A stretch of 64,000 bases of DNA from Rufibacter latericius (GCF_003721515.1 NZ_RJJD01000015.1:224258-288257), one strand, 5' to 3'; positions 36,801-45,369 are shown, numbered from the stretch's first letter. The notes: a model not told the origin generated them from the letters alone. Numbers and translations: made by a program.

Positions 36801-36835
36801 AGGAAGATTAAGAATAGTAGTAATCGTATTTTCAT
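30896..36835 (-). CDS. Giant T9SS type B adhesin with ice-binding-like (DUF3494) domain and 18 PKD-like repeats
   Basis: 1,979 aa from MKIRLLLFLIFLSFTS. In order: a signal peptide; a DUF3494 ice-binding-protein-like domain (about 45-210; LLPGVYRVNGNVRLQKSLEL, PNGVFVFQIEGDLTVD, SKNVFWQVKGNTKLG, STFKGNLVAAGNISS); a DUF11-like domain (about 215-325; VTYNVTLKNLGPDDETNVVL); about 17 clear plus one divergent PKD-like repeats of about 86 aa (YTWTVPAGWTIVSGQGT..NxCG); and a type B (gliding-motility-associated) sorting domain (HVPNVFSPNNDGKNDVW to the end). A surface filament-like adhesin is the likely role. Whether the DUF3494 domain binds ice, a ligand or another protein is unknown. The frame extends to 36862, but the ATG at 36835 starts the signal peptide. 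Confidence 0.9.
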   Translation of the reverse strand: MKIRLLLFLIFLSFTSITFGQVAPAFKSLQRVSVAAGAGYKNTGNSKIEKQGLSSVSSSPENLAEVNRVYAELMRQKPTATLSGAALSGSKLLPGVYRVNGNVRLQKSLELLGSKFPNGVFVFQIEGDLTVDPSVEVALRQGIRSKNVFWQVKGNTKLGPQSTFKGNLVAAGNISSEKGATIEGKVLSKNGGVALSGTSVSELGGENISDLEVTHTVSDGPYGAGLIVTYNVTLKNLGPDDETNVVLNFETTSGLSFLSATTSMGSLFNVLRKEWVISKFPSGAEAKMVVKASIIKTEFSTTIVTVTGDGTDPNIKNNSSELSICATPSMPGAISGKSSLCINTPGNVYRIEPLLGTRKYTWTLPAGWVITSGQESNIITVSTGGAEANGTISVKAVNACGEGPESVLEVSTVSSPPPMPSSITGPLEACLGQRDITYSINSVPGAVSYAWELPLGWTVVRGQGTPSITVNAGTLGGKVKVTAENGCGKSASSEAQVVISPTAPLAPGSISGPAQVCANTDNITYQVPAVLNATGYTWTVPAGWSIVSGQGTSKLVVRAGSAGGQVTVKAQNSCGVSPVTSLGVSINSEVPVLGAISGEVAVCLSNAERTYSVEEIDNGTSYTWSVPANWRILSGQGSRRINVKVGSSGEVKLVASNACGTGAEATLKVAVNTGPPVIPSMISGITAPCKGQEELTYSVASTADVTGYTWSVPEGWTIVTGQGTGTIKVKAGAIAGSISVFGTNGCGNGPVRTLQVAPVLTIPVAPASITGETAPCLDGQQTYSVPNPVAGLTYTWSLPIGWNIISGQGTASVVVRTGTTAGQVTVTASNNCGLSASTSIAVTPTTGVPALSASIQGEAAVCANATQLTYSISSTNAASSFQWQVPAGWTIISGQGTSEIQVKAGTGSGNIQVSARNGCGQSTTRSLAVSVSSAIPVTPGKIAGTVNLCANMGEVTYSITGVSGATTYIWAVPATWTIVRGQGTPSLVVRVGSAAGQVQVVAGNACGNSAASVLPVNLSLSVPAAIGTITGDKAFCYATTPRTYTVSENAGVNTFTWTVPTGWTILSGQGTRSVSVRPGTAGGYLKVVAANNCGTTSDSTNITVSQPLTASPTAITGPKTACISNELLTYSVEAVPGATQYAWEVPTGWQIMSGQNTRSIQVKVVAGAGTVSLVASNACGASATVRLEVTSLVAPILPAGIIGETMPCGGGTEQTYSVRNAVAGMTYTWEVPAGWQIVSGQGTGSLVVKVGNTAGAVSVKAMNGCGTSSAQLLVVAPSVINPATDAIQGSKGLCFNTTQTYSVAAVTGATGFQWQVPTGWTIVSGQGTREIQVKAGTNAGEVSVSTQYGCGSAIRRALAVTSGTDNLAVPALITGNKGVCANEKQITYSIQAVTGATEYEWQVPSGWVISSGQGTTSITVQTGSTGGQITVKAKNVCTASTAAMLAVSVSSSAPFALGTITGQTITCTTSRVTYQVAANANVNAYTWTVPIGWVIEAGQGTNSITVVPGASGGAVSVSGVNGCGIKSTASTLQVQVQKDLPLKPNPIQVAASALAPCAGQNGLVFKIDAVNGATSYEWNIPADWKIEAGQGTTTLTVTAGSTSGQISVVARNACGQSESRAVAVVPSTGSPVINGEISGGANICATAGAVTYSITGSGATQYLWTVPAGWTLVSGQNTTTISVIPTTTAGTIKVKAQNNCGLSVEKSLTVTPSVAGTLKPGVINGPIAFCASAEQRVYTVTQVPGAASYEWTVPAGWQIISGQGSGSITVTTKAGAGNVSVKAVNPCGGSAEATLSVTVANALGVAPVIIDESSPCVGNQFSVPAMSGVSYKWSILTEMPGWSITSGQGTNKITVQAPANAPLSSAKIVVEAHNGTCSTTSASLDIVPKYLAPELHVPNVFSPNNDGKNDVWVVQNLLEYPENELVILNRWGSEVYRIKKYRNNWTGGGLAEGTYYFVLRVRLCEGQEVTRKGYVTIMR

Positions 36836-37281
36836 GCACATTTCTCCAACTCTACAGGCCAACAGAGTGGAGTATTAATCCAACTGTAACCTCTTGATAT
36901 TTAATATTTAAAATAGTATACATATCTTGTTATATGTTCCTTTCTATTCAATTATAAATGCATCTTGGATTAAAAAATTTCAGGCCGGATAAACCAATAA
37001 TCACCCTATTAGGGCACTTGGCTAAATGGCTATAATCCAAAATATTACGATTGGACAAATTTATTAAATAAAATGCAATATCCCAGATTTAATATATATT
37101 CGTGTTTTACAATATAGCACACGCCTGTTTTTTCCAGGTAATTGGAAACAAATAGCTTAGCGGCAAAAAGAGGAAGTTTGACTTTAGGTAAGCAGCATAA
37201 AGTAGGCAACGGCACGCACACCCCAATACCACAGCTTCATTTCAACTGCGTCCTATAGCGGAAAGCACAAGGACCAGGAAA

Positions 37282-37320
37282 GCATTTTCGGTCTGTTTTT
37301 CCCAAAAAGCACTTAAAACA
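37282..37320. repeat. Degenerate palindrome copy
   Basis: GCATTTTCGGTCTGTTTTTC, then CCAAAAAGCACTTAAAACA, in the gap between the two adhesin modules. Confidence 0.5.
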
Positions 37321-37478
37321 TAAAACCGGCCACACTCCTTAGAAATAACTAAGAGCACAGCCGGAACCCAAAAAAATTAATTACGCAAGTAGCCCTGGAG
37401 AAGAGCATTCACCTGTAGAGCTACTTATGTTTTGATGAAACCGTAGAAAAGAAGTTAGTTTTGTTCTCTCCAAGCACC

Positions 37479-37510
37479 TTTTGGCCTGTTTTCAGAAAAA
37501 CAGGCCAAAA
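37479..37510. repeat. Near-perfect palindrome copy
   Basis: TTTTGGCCTGTTTT, three bases CAG, and AAAAACAGGCCAAAA form a nearly perfect palindrome of 32 bp. This is the cleanest intergenic example of the family and lies downstream of the second PorP/SprF gene. Confidence 0.75.
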
Positions 37511-37686
37511 ACGAAGCTTTCACCATTCTCGACTTTGACCGTCAAGCGAAGCTTCAGAAACAGAGCAGAATTTGGTGACTTATTCCTTTTAGCTCATAAT
37601 TTAGTCTCTACCCCAATCAACTAGAGGATAAGAACAGTTGATTTTTTCTCACTTCTTCCTTTTGACGTAGTCGCATTTGCTAAGCC

Positions 37687-38718
37687 TTACCACACCCATT
37701 GAGGGCAGAGCACTTTCAGTTTGTTATTCACTTTTAAACCCACCATTACTTCATGCGAACCTGCACTGGTCTTATGCTGGCCAGAAATGGGAAGATCGTA
37801 AGAATAGCCGAAGTCTAATATTGGGCTCACGTTCAACCCGAAAAGGAAAGCGACCGCATCTTTATTTCGATAGGAAGCCCCAACCCACACCCGTTCATTG
37901 TACATCGCTTTCAAATTCAAATCAAAAGCCCCTGGGCTGGATTTGGCCACCTTGTATAAAACTGATGGGGTAATCATCAGGTCTTCTACCTGAAAACGGT
38001 ACCCTGCGGTGATAAAATAGTGCGGCACCAGCCTGCCCGAAATAGAATAATCCTGCGGGGCCTGGAAGTCGCTGCCACTGTTGATCAGGTGCGCACCCGA
38101 TATTCCCAGAAACGCGTAACGGGTATACAGCCACGTGCCCACACTCAGGTCTGCCTTGGTCATATTCACCTGATCCCCCAACAAGGCAACATCTGATGGA
38201 GAAATGGCGCGGGCCTTGCTGGTATTGAAGCTGTTTCGCACCACACCGGCTGAAATCCCCGAGGAAAGGTTCAAGGTACTGGTCAGGGGCACATGGAAGG
38301 AATACACCAGGTTCACGGAGCTTGTCCTGAGCAAACCGGCCTGGTCTATCTGCACAATGGCTCCCACCCCATGGTGCGGGCTGACGCGCCGGAATCGGTT
38401 ATTGCGATCCACTTTGGGTCCTGAGCCGTTGCTTCTTACCCTGAACTTGCCCCGTCCAGTGGCGTTTCGGTCACTTTTCCCGATGGACGCGTGCATACTG
38501 GTGTATAAGGTGGAAGGAGAACCCTCTACGCCTACCCATTGCTTCCGGAAAGAAGACCGGACATCCATGTAGTTCTCTATGCCCGCCACCGCCGGGTTAA
38601 TCACTAAACTATTGGTCATGTATTGGCTGAACTGAGGCATCTGCTGCCCTACCGCCCTCCAGGAAACCAGGCAAAGAAATGCCAGGCTCGCTGCAACTAA
38701 ACTCTTTCTCCCTATCAT
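37687..38718 (-). CDS. PorP/SprF-family type IX secretion membrane protein (second module)
   Basis: 343 aa: signal peptide (1-24), then QMPQFSQYMTNSLVINPAVAG and DVRSSFRKQWVGVEGSPSTLY, the PorP/SprF signature, and a beta-barrel. It carries an insert of basic residues (about 85-115, SDRNATGRGKFRVRSNGSGP) not seen in the first-module paralogue. It begins 9 bp after the 2,213-aa adhesin gene, so the two are co-transcribed and probably act as a dedicated secretion pair. There is no OmpA-family gene in this module. Confidence 0.92.
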   Translation of the reverse strand: MIGRKSLVAASLAFLCLVSWRAVGQQMPQFSQYMTNSLVINPAVAGIENYMDVRSSFRKQWVGVEGSPSTLYTSMHASIGKSDRNATGRGKFRVRSNGSGPKVDRNNRFRRVSPHHGVGAIVQIDQAGLLRTSSVNLVYSFHVPLTSTLNLSSGISAGVVRNSFNTSKARAISPSDVALLGDQVNMTKADLSVGTWLYTRYAFLGISGAHLINSGSDFQAPQDYSISGRLVPHYFITAGYRFQVEDLMITPSVLYKVAKSSPGAFDLNLKAMYNERVWVGASYRNKDAVAFLFGLNVSPILDFGYSYDLPISGQHKTSAGSHEVMVGLKVNNKLKVLCPQWVW

Positions 38719-38727
38719 GACACAACC

Positions 38728-41700
38728 TTAATTTATGATGGTGATACTTCCCGCAATCGGCTTTTCGTCTTTGTCCAGCTGGATGATGTAATAGTAGGCG
38801 GCTACCGGCAAAGGCTTGCCCTGGTAGGTGCCGTCCCAACGCGTCTGATAACCTTCAGAAGTGAAAAGCCGGGTTCCCCATCGGTTAAACACTTCCACTT
38901 TGCAGTTCGGGTACTTCTCAATGTTCTGAATCTCCCATTCATCGTTGATTCCGTCTTTGTTCAGGGTCAGCACGTTGGGGATAAAGATCTCGGGCAGCAC
39001 CGTGACGGTGACCTCGTCTTTGGCGATGCAGCCTTCGGCAGTAGTGACCGTGACGGTGTAGGTGGTCGTTTCCTTGGGGGTGGCAATGGTGGCAGCAGTA
39101 TTCACGGAAGACAAGCCAGTGGCTGGGGACCATTCATACTTCACTCCCCCTGAAGCTTGCAAGTTCGCGGACCGTCCAATAATGATGGAGACATCTGGGC
39201 CGGCATCAGGTTTGGCAGGCACCACTTCTACCGTTACGGCCGTTCTGCTACTACTTGGGCAGCCTTCTCTGGAGAGAGACTGCACATAGAAGGTAGTAGT
39301 CTCGGTCAGGGCAGGGGTCGGGAAAGTCACATCGGTGTAAAGGAGCGTTCCTCCCTGCGGCTGGTCATACCATTCAACCCCAAAACCGGGGTTGGTTACT
39401 GTCACATTGATTCTATCTCCCGGGCACACCCTTGGGTTACTCGTCACCAGCGCAGGGGCAGCCGGTAATTGGTTTACCTTAATTTGCACCACGTTGCTGG
39501 GTTGGTTCTGGCAAGAAACCGATACCACCACTCGTCTAAACCAGGAAGTCTGAGTAAGTGGACTTGGCTGGTAGTTAAGCTCGGTGTTAGCGCCCGGAGC
39601 AGGGGTATAAGTACCGGTTGCCCCATCCGTGCTGACCTCCCACCTGTAAGTAATGTTGGGTCCGCCTCCGGTAGGCAAAGAACCTTCCAGCAAACCAGGT
39701 GCGGTATTCGCGCAAACCTCCTGCCCGGTCCGGATGATGTTGTTGGCGATAGGGGTAATCACCGTAATTTTCACAGGGGTACTCTTACTTTCGAAGCACG
39801 GAAAAGAGGTGACGGTGCGTCTGTACCAGGTAGTGGTCCGTACCACGCCGGGTGTATAAGTAAGCTTTCTGTTTTCCCCGGCAGCGGGCGTAAACACCAC
39901 GCCATCGGTGCTGCTTTCCCACAGGTAAGTATAGGTTCCGTTTCCGCCGGTAGGAGTAGAGCCTGTCAATGGCTGCACAGCATCGCCGCTACAGATGGTT
40001 TGGTCAGCGGTGATTTCGTTATTGGCAATGAGAGGCACCACCGTCACCTGCACCACCGCCGAGGTGATGGTACAACCTCCTGACAAAACCGTCCGCCGGA
40101 ACCAAGTAGTCTGGGTGAGGCTTTCTGGCTGGTAGTCTCTTTCCTGGTAGTTACCCGCGGCAGGAGCAAAGCCGCCCGTTGTTCCCGTCGTGCTGCTTTC
40201 CCACAGATAGGTATAGGTTCCGTCTCCTCCCTGCGGCTGGGTACCTGTGATTGGGGCTGGCGGAGTACCTGAACAAGTAGACTGCGGAAACGAAATCCGG
40301 TTATTGGTGATCACAGGGCTGATGGAGATTCTCACCGCTTCGCTGACGCTCGGCAGACAGGGCCCCGCCGTGACTCTTCTCCTGAACCAGGTCACCGTAG
40401 TGATATTGGTAGGCAGGTAGGTACTATCAGAGTTGGTTCCAGGCGCCGGGCTAAAACCTGTGTCAGGTCCAAGGGTGCTTTTCTCCCACAAATAGGTATA
40501 CACCCCGTTCCCGCCAGTCGGTGAGGTCCCCGTCAGCAGACTAGGGCTTGAACCCACGCAAAGGGCCTGATTGGAAGAGACGATGTTGTTCCCGATGTTC
40601 TGGTTCACCGTTACCTGTACCATTGCCCGCGGGCTGATACAGCCTTTGGCGTCTGTCACCTGCACATAATAGGTGGCGGAGGTCGTAAGCACCGGCGTTG
40701 TAAAGGAAGCGCCTTGCCCCAGAGCAGTGCCGCCTATCTCCACGTCAAACCATTGGTAGGTACCCGCGCTGGCACCCGTTATTGCCAAAGTAGCCGAATT
40801 GTTCTCACAGATCACCTGGTTCGCTACGGTTGGCGAGGCGGGCAAAGGCTCCACCGTAATTTTTATGGCTTCCGAGGCACTGGTACACCCACCCGTTGTT
40901 ACCACCCTTCTGAACCAGGTGGTTTGGGTAAGCACGCCTGGAGCATAATCCATCCCTTCTGCCCCGGTAATAGCCGTAAAGTCGGGAGCGGTGGCGGAAG
41001 TGGTGCTGCTTTCCCACTGATAAGTGAACGAGGCACCAGGATCGCTGGCGGGCTGAGAACCCGTCAAGGCAAGTGGCGCGGTGTTGCTACAGATGGATTG
41101 GGGAGCACTGATGATGTTGTTTGTCACCGGCGCCGTTACGGTTACCTTAATGCCATTGCTCACATTAGCGGCACAAGCTCCACCCGTCACAATTCTCCTG
41201 AACCAGGTGGTCTGGGCTAGGTTCACAGGGGTATATTCTCCCTGAGCGGCATTAGCGATCGGAGTATAGGTGTTTCCGTCCGTACTGGCTTCCCATTGGT
41301 AACCATAGTTTCCAGAGCCTCCCGTGGGCTGTGACCCGGTCAAGGCTTGGGCAAATGAACCTGCGCAGATGGTCTGCTCCCCCGCAATGCTGTTATCAGC
41401 AATAGGCTGCTGCACCTCAACTTTCACCGCCGGACTGGTAGAAGTACAGGTGCGAGAAATTACCTTTCTCCGGTACCAGGTATCCTGGGTAGGCGCCGCG
41501 GGAGCATAGTTAATGTCTGTAGCTCCAAGAATGTCTGTATAGGCAACCCCATCAGTGCTTTGCTCCCACTGGAAGGTAAAAACATTATCCCCTCCGGTTG
41601 GCTGTGCACCTTGCCACATAGCTGGCGTAGAACCGATACATATGATTTGGGTTTGGCTATTGGTGATCAGGTTGTTCTCCAGGGCGGGGCTTACCGTCAC

Positions 41701-44700
41701 CTGTACTGCATTACTGATGCTAGGGTCACAGGCACCTGCGGTCACTACCCGCCGGAACCAGGTGGTAACGGTCAACGACATGGAAGCTAAATCCTTGGCA
41801 TTTGCATCAGGAATAGGACTGAAGCCAGCGGTAGCAGAGGTAGTGCTCTGTTCCCAAACGTAAGTGTACGCCCCGCTGCCCCCGGTTGGCTCCTGCCCCA
41901 TCAACACCCCAATGGATTCCCCTGAGCAGATAGCTTGGTCTGCGGAAATAGTGTTCGAAGCGATGGGTTGCTGCACCTCCACCAATACGGCCTCACTTTC
42001 GCTTTTTTGGCAGGTACCCGAGTTTACCACCCGCCGGAACCAGGTGTTCTGCGTTACGGCTTCGGTTGGAGTAAAATCTTTTGCTGTTGCCCCATTGATT
42101 GCGGCGAACCCGGCTGTGCCAGAGATGGTACTCACTTCCCATTGATAGGTATAGGTGTTGTTTCCGCCTAAAGGTTGAGAACCAGTGAAGGCGGCCGGAA
42201 CCTTTCCTGCACAGACAGTTTGCCCAGAGGAAACAATATTGTCGGTGATTTCAGGTTTGACGGTAACCTCTACCGCTCCGCTTGTTGTCACGCATCCCGC
42301 AGAACTGGCCACCCGCCGGAACCAGGTAGTGGTCGTAAGCGCCGCTGGCGAATAATCTTTGGTATTAGAATTGGGGATAGGCACAAACCCCGAGGTACCG
42401 GAAGTAACACTGCTTTCCCACGTATAGGTAAAGGAGTTATTCCCCCCCATAGGCTGAGAGCCCGTCAATATTCCCGGCGTCTGCCCGGTACAGATATCCT
42501 GCCCACCCATAACCGTATTATCTGCAATGGTGGCCGCTACTCTTACCCGAACCTCAGAACGGGAAGTACTCACACAGCTATTTTCATTTAATGCCTCAAC
42601 ATAAAACACGGTATCACGAACCAAGACAGGTGTTTGGTAAGATTCGCCGGTAGTCACCAGAGTGCCTCCTGTACTGGCAGTGTACCACTTATAAGTAAAG
42701 CCGAGCTGAGGATTCACTGATAGGCTGGCCTGCTGCCCCTCACAAATGGCCACGTCATTCAAAGTAAGAAGAGGAGCTGCCGGGGTAGGACTAAAGGTGA
42801 ACGCCACCACATTACTTACATCTATCGCACATTTCTGCGAGGCAATGGTTCTTCTGAACCAAGTGTTCCGGGTGATGAGAGCTGGGGAGTAATCTTTTTC
42901 GGTGTTGGTGCCCGGGGCGTCGGTGAAGGTTACCCCATCAGTACTGATCTGCCATTTATATTGGTAAGGCGCTCCGTCTCCCCCTTCTGGGTTAGAGCCT
43001 ATAATAGGGTTGGGCGCCACTCCTTCGCAAATGGTCACGGCTCCTTGCGCGGCAATGTTGTTGTTGGAGACTCCTTTCAGCACCACAACTGTCACAGCAG
43101 TTCTGGTGGCACTCACGCAATTGAACCCACTAACTGCATCTACATAAAAAGTAGTGGTAGTTGTAAGAGCGGGAGAGGGGGTAAAGGTATCACCGGTAAA
43201 CACCGGGCTTCCACCGGTGGCAGCTTCATACCACCGATAGGTAGTGCCCGCTGCCCCACCAGTCGCTGTCAAAACGGCCGGTTCCCCGTCGCAAATGGTA
43301 AGCCCTGCCACCGTCGGGGGCAAAGGCAACTCCCTGATGGTAATCTCCTGCGAAGCTGCCGCCGAAACCCCACACTCATTGGTAGCCGTTACGGTGACTG
43401 TGTAGGTTCCCGCTACGGGGAAATCAATAGATGGATATTGCGAGGCATCTGTAGAACCCGACACAAAGGTTGCGCCACCCGCTCCGGTCACCGTCCACTT
43501 ATAAGCGGAGATCGTTCCGAAATTAGCCATGTACTCCGGCCTATGCGAAGTATTGGCATCTGTGAACGCTATCACCCCCGGCGCACATAGCTCTTGGGCG
43601 CCAGGCAAGGTTACCGTAGGCGGAGCATTGACTTTGACCTGGGTACTGTCCTTACTGGTTCCGCAGGGGTTAATGGTTTCCAAAGTCAGGGTATAGATCC
43701 CGGCAGTGGTAAAGTTAAAGACAGGATCTTTGCTGGTGAGCGACCCAGAAGTAATGGTGTAACCCGCATCTGGGGAAACAGACCAAAGATACGTGAGTTG
43801 CTCCCCCACAGACTGATTATTCGTGGCTACCTCCAGGTTCGCACAACCTGTATTAGGGTTTAAGGTTGTCGTAAAATCTGCAGTGGGCGGTTCCAGTACG
43901 GAAAAGACAAAGGTAGTATCGTGAGAACTACAGTTGTTAGTTACTTTCAGTTTGATGTTGTAATCGCCTTTGGCAGAAAAATTAATCACGGGGCTTTGAG
44001 ACGTAAGCGTACCCGAGGTAAGGCTCCATCCAGTGGCAGGGGCTATTTCCCACTGGTAACCGGCATTGTTATTACAACGGCCAACTCCAAGCATATTTGC
44101 CCCTGGATCAGAAGTATTTTTCAGGGTGTAAGCAGTGTTGATACAAACCGTTGGAGTTTTGGGCTCTAGTTCGAAACTGGCTTTGGGCTTAGCCGCTATA
44201 TAAATAGAACTTACAATGACATTCGTGATACCGCAGGGGTTTTTGGCAGTAGCATTTAACTTGAAGGCATCTGTGCCTCCGTTGTTACATGAACTCTTTA
44301 AGAAAGTGTGGGTAAGACTTGTGGGAACATTGTCCTGCGTGAATGTATATCCTGGAGACCCGTCATCAAACTGGAAAGTATAGATGGTAGAGGGACTATT
44401 ATTAGCGATACCTGTGATTGGGAAAGTATAAGTTACAGGTGCGCAACCCACTGTGTTACCCGGGCTACCTACGGTGAGACTTGGGTTGCTTCCGTTGAAT
44501 ACTTTTATGTTTTTGGTGGAAGTACAGTTAGGGCCCGCAATAACCAGTTTCAGGTTGAACTCCCCTTGGGTAGTATAGGTATGCTCTGCCTCTTCAAAGG
44601 AAGCAGGGAAATTCTGAATTTGACCATCCCCCCAGTCAATGGTATAAGCCCGATTGGTGGCCTTGGTAGTAGAAGTGTTCCGTACTTTCAGCAGGTAATT

Positions 44701-45369
44701 AGACGCTACGGAGGCGCAATTAGTGAAAGGGAGCGAAAAATTCTGAGTGGCCAGCACATCTTCCAGAGAGGGATCTGCCCGTTGGTTTATGACAAGTTCT
44801 TTGGTGACTTCGCTTGTACAGCCGCCTGCATTGGTGACTGTCAGCTTTATCTGGTACCTGACGGTGCCCGTTCCGTTGGAGACAAAGGTATGGTTGACTT
44901 CCTGTAAATTACCGGTATTCCCACTACCAGAATCAGGGTCCCCAAAGTCCCACTTATATTTGAAACCAGGGCCTGAAGTAGTAGCAGTGAACCTTACATT
45001 AGAGCCCGAACAGACATTATCAGTAAAGGTAAAATCGGCAGTGGGGTTGGTGCTTGTGACTACCTTAAAAGGAGTAGAGATTTTCTCCTCACAGGAGGTT
45101 CCTTTTACCAGTACAGTATAATCACCAACTGCGGTTACGGTCAGCTTATTGCCGGTTTGCCCAGCCAGATCAACCCCATCTTTCTGCCACTGGAAAGTAG
45201 CCCCTGCACTCCCTGACGTAGCCACCAAAACTATCTGCCCGGCTCCTGGGCACAAGGCACTGGGCCCTTCGGCCGAGACAGAGACCTCACAATCCTGCGC
45301 TAAAAGCTGCCCATGGCAGATCAATAGGACAAAGAATACTAAATACAGGCGACGGTAAAACTGTGCCAT
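38728..45369 (-). CDS. Giant T9SS type B surface protein with PKD domains and 11 WFRR repeats
   Basis: 2,213 aa from MAQFYRRLYLVFFVLL (signal peptide ending LLAQ). The first part (about 25-700) has Ig-like and PKD domains (KYKWDFGDPDSGSGN, YTIDWGDGQIQNFPASF, FQFDDGSPGYTF). The middle (about 790-1990) has 11 copies of an approximately 92-aa unit with an opening ICSG, a TGSQPTGG..YTYxWE core, and the hallmark TTWFRRVV..GxC, interrupted by Ig-like modules (FYVQVTDAKGC). The C-terminus has two more Ig modules and a type B sorting domain (FIPNVLTLNKDGINDEWEI, VEVFNRWGTRLF, YYYIIQLD). Likely a SprB-like surface adhesin secreted with its adjacent PorP/SprF partner. Confidence 0.9.
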   Translation of the reverse strand: MAQFYRRLYLVFFVLLICHGQLLAQDCEVSVSAEGPSALCPGAGQIVLVATSGSAGATFQWQKDGVDLAGQTGNKLTVTAVGDYTVLVKGTSCEEKISTPFKVVTSTNPTADFTFTDNVCSGSNVRFTATTSGPGFKYKWDFGDPDSGSGNTGNLQEVNHTFVSNGTGTVRYQIKLTVTNAGGCTSEVTKELVINQRADPSLEDVLATQNFSLPFTNCASVASNYLLKVRNTSTTKATNRAYTIDWGDGQIQNFPASFEEAEHTYTTQGEFNLKLVIAGPNCTSTKNIKVFNGSNPSLTVGSPGNTVGCAPVTYTFPITGIANNSPSTIYTFQFDDGSPGYTFTQDNVPTSLTHTFLKSSCNNGGTDAFKLNATAKNPCGITNVIVSSIYIAAKPKASFELEPKTPTVCINTAYTLKNTSDPGANMLGVGRCNNNAGYQWEIAPATGWSLTSGTLTSQSPVINFSAKGDYNIKLKVTNNCSSHDTTFVFSVLEPPTADFTTTLNPNTGCANLEVATNNQSVGEQLTYLWSVSPDAGYTITSGSLTSKDPVFNFTTAGIYTLTLETINPCGTSKDSTQVKVNAPPTVTLPGAQELCAPGVIAFTDANTSHRPEYMANFGTISAYKWTVTGAGGATFVSGSTDASQYPSIDFPVAGTYTVTVTATNECGVSAAASQEITIRELPLPPTVAGLTICDGEPAVLTATGGAAGTTYRWYEAATGGSPVFTGDTFTPSPALTTTTTFYVDAVSGFNCVSATRTAVTVVVLKGVSNNNIAAQGAVTICEGVAPNPIIGSNPEGGDGAPYQYKWQISTDGVTFTDAPGTNTEKDYSPALITRNTWFRRTIASQKCAIDVSNVVAFTFSPTPAAPLLTLNDVAICEGQQASLSVNPQLGFTYKWYTASTGGTLVTTGESYQTPVLVRDTVFYVEALNENSCVSTSRSEVRVRVAATIADNTVMGGQDICTGQTPGILTGSQPMGGNNSFTYTWESSVTSGTSGFVPIPNSNTKDYSPAALTTTTWFRRVASSAGCVTTSGAVEVTVKPEITDNIVSSGQTVCAGKVPAAFTGSQPLGGNNTYTYQWEVSTISGTAGFAAINGATAKDFTPTEAVTQNTWFRRVVNSGTCQKSESEAVLVEVQQPIASNTISADQAICSGESIGVLMGQEPTGGSGAYTYVWEQSTTSATAGFSPIPDANAKDLASMSLTVTTWFRRVVTAGACDPSISNAVQVTVSPALENNLITNSQTQIICIGSTPAMWQGAQPTGGDNVFTFQWEQSTDGVAYTDILGATDINYAPAAPTQDTWYRRKVISRTCTSTSPAVKVEVQQPIADNSIAGEQTICAGSFAQALTGSQPTGGSGNYGYQWEASTDGNTYTPIANAAQGEYTPVNLAQTTWFRRIVTGGACAANVSNGIKVTVTAPVTNNIISAPQSICSNTAPLALTGSQPASDPGASFTYQWESSTTSATAPDFTAITGAEGMDYAPGVLTQTTWFRRVVTTGGCTSASEAIKITVEPLPASPTVANQVICENNSATLAITGASAGTYQWFDVEIGGTALGQGASFTTPVLTTSATYYVQVTDAKGCISPRAMVQVTVNQNIGNNIVSSNQALCVGSSPSLLTGTSPTGGNGVYTYLWEKSTLGPDTGFSPAPGTNSDSTYLPTNITTVTWFRRRVTAGPCLPSVSEAVRISISPVITNNRISFPQSTCSGTPPAPITGTQPQGGDGTYTYLWESSTTGTTGGFAPAAGNYQERDYQPESLTQTTWFRRTVLSGGCTITSAVVQVTVVPLIANNEITADQTICSGDAVQPLTGSTPTGGNGTYTYLWESSTDGVVFTPAAGENRKLTYTPGVVRTTTWYRRTVTSFPCFESKSTPVKITVITPIANNIIRTGQEVCANTAPGLLEGSLPTGGGPNITYRWEVSTDGATGTYTPAPGANTELNYQPSPLTQTSWFRRVVVSVSCQNQPSNVVQIKVNQLPAAPALVTSNPRVCPGDRINVTVTNPGFGVEWYDQPQGGTLLYTDVTFPTPALTETTTFYVQSLSREGCPSSSRTAVTVEVVPAKPDAGPDVSIIIGRSANLQASGGVKYEWSPATGLSSVNTAATIATPKETTTYTVTVTTAEGCIAKDEVTVTVLPEIFIPNVLTLNKDGINDEWEIQNIEKYPNCKVEVFNRWGTRLFTSEGYQTRWDGTYQGKPLPVAAYYYIIQLDKDEKPIAGSITIIN

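Larger units (their letters stand above)
36863..37686. other. Long AT-rich intergenic region with two palindrome copies
   Basis: No gene is supported in these 824 bp between two minus-strand modules. The part next to the adhesin start (36880-37130) is very AT-rich and should hold its promoter. An exact minus-strand -7 box TAAATTTG lies at 37056-37063, but it is over 200 bp from the start and lacks a -33 partner. The other half carries two palindrome copies (37282-37320 and 37479-37510) and is otherwise featureless. Confidence 0.55.

Noticed and set aside
30896-36835. Periodic repeats suggesting a CRISPR or satellite array
   Set aside because: The period of about 258 bp is in frame and encodes PKD-like domains; there are no short identical repeats with unique spacers.
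42961-43590. Plus-strand ORFs of 200 or more codons antisense to the two adhesin genes (also near 39469, 35526 and 44308)
   Set aside because: They arise from the codon bias of long Thr/Gly/Val-rich repeat proteins; their products are Arg/Gly/Ser-rich and look non-biological.
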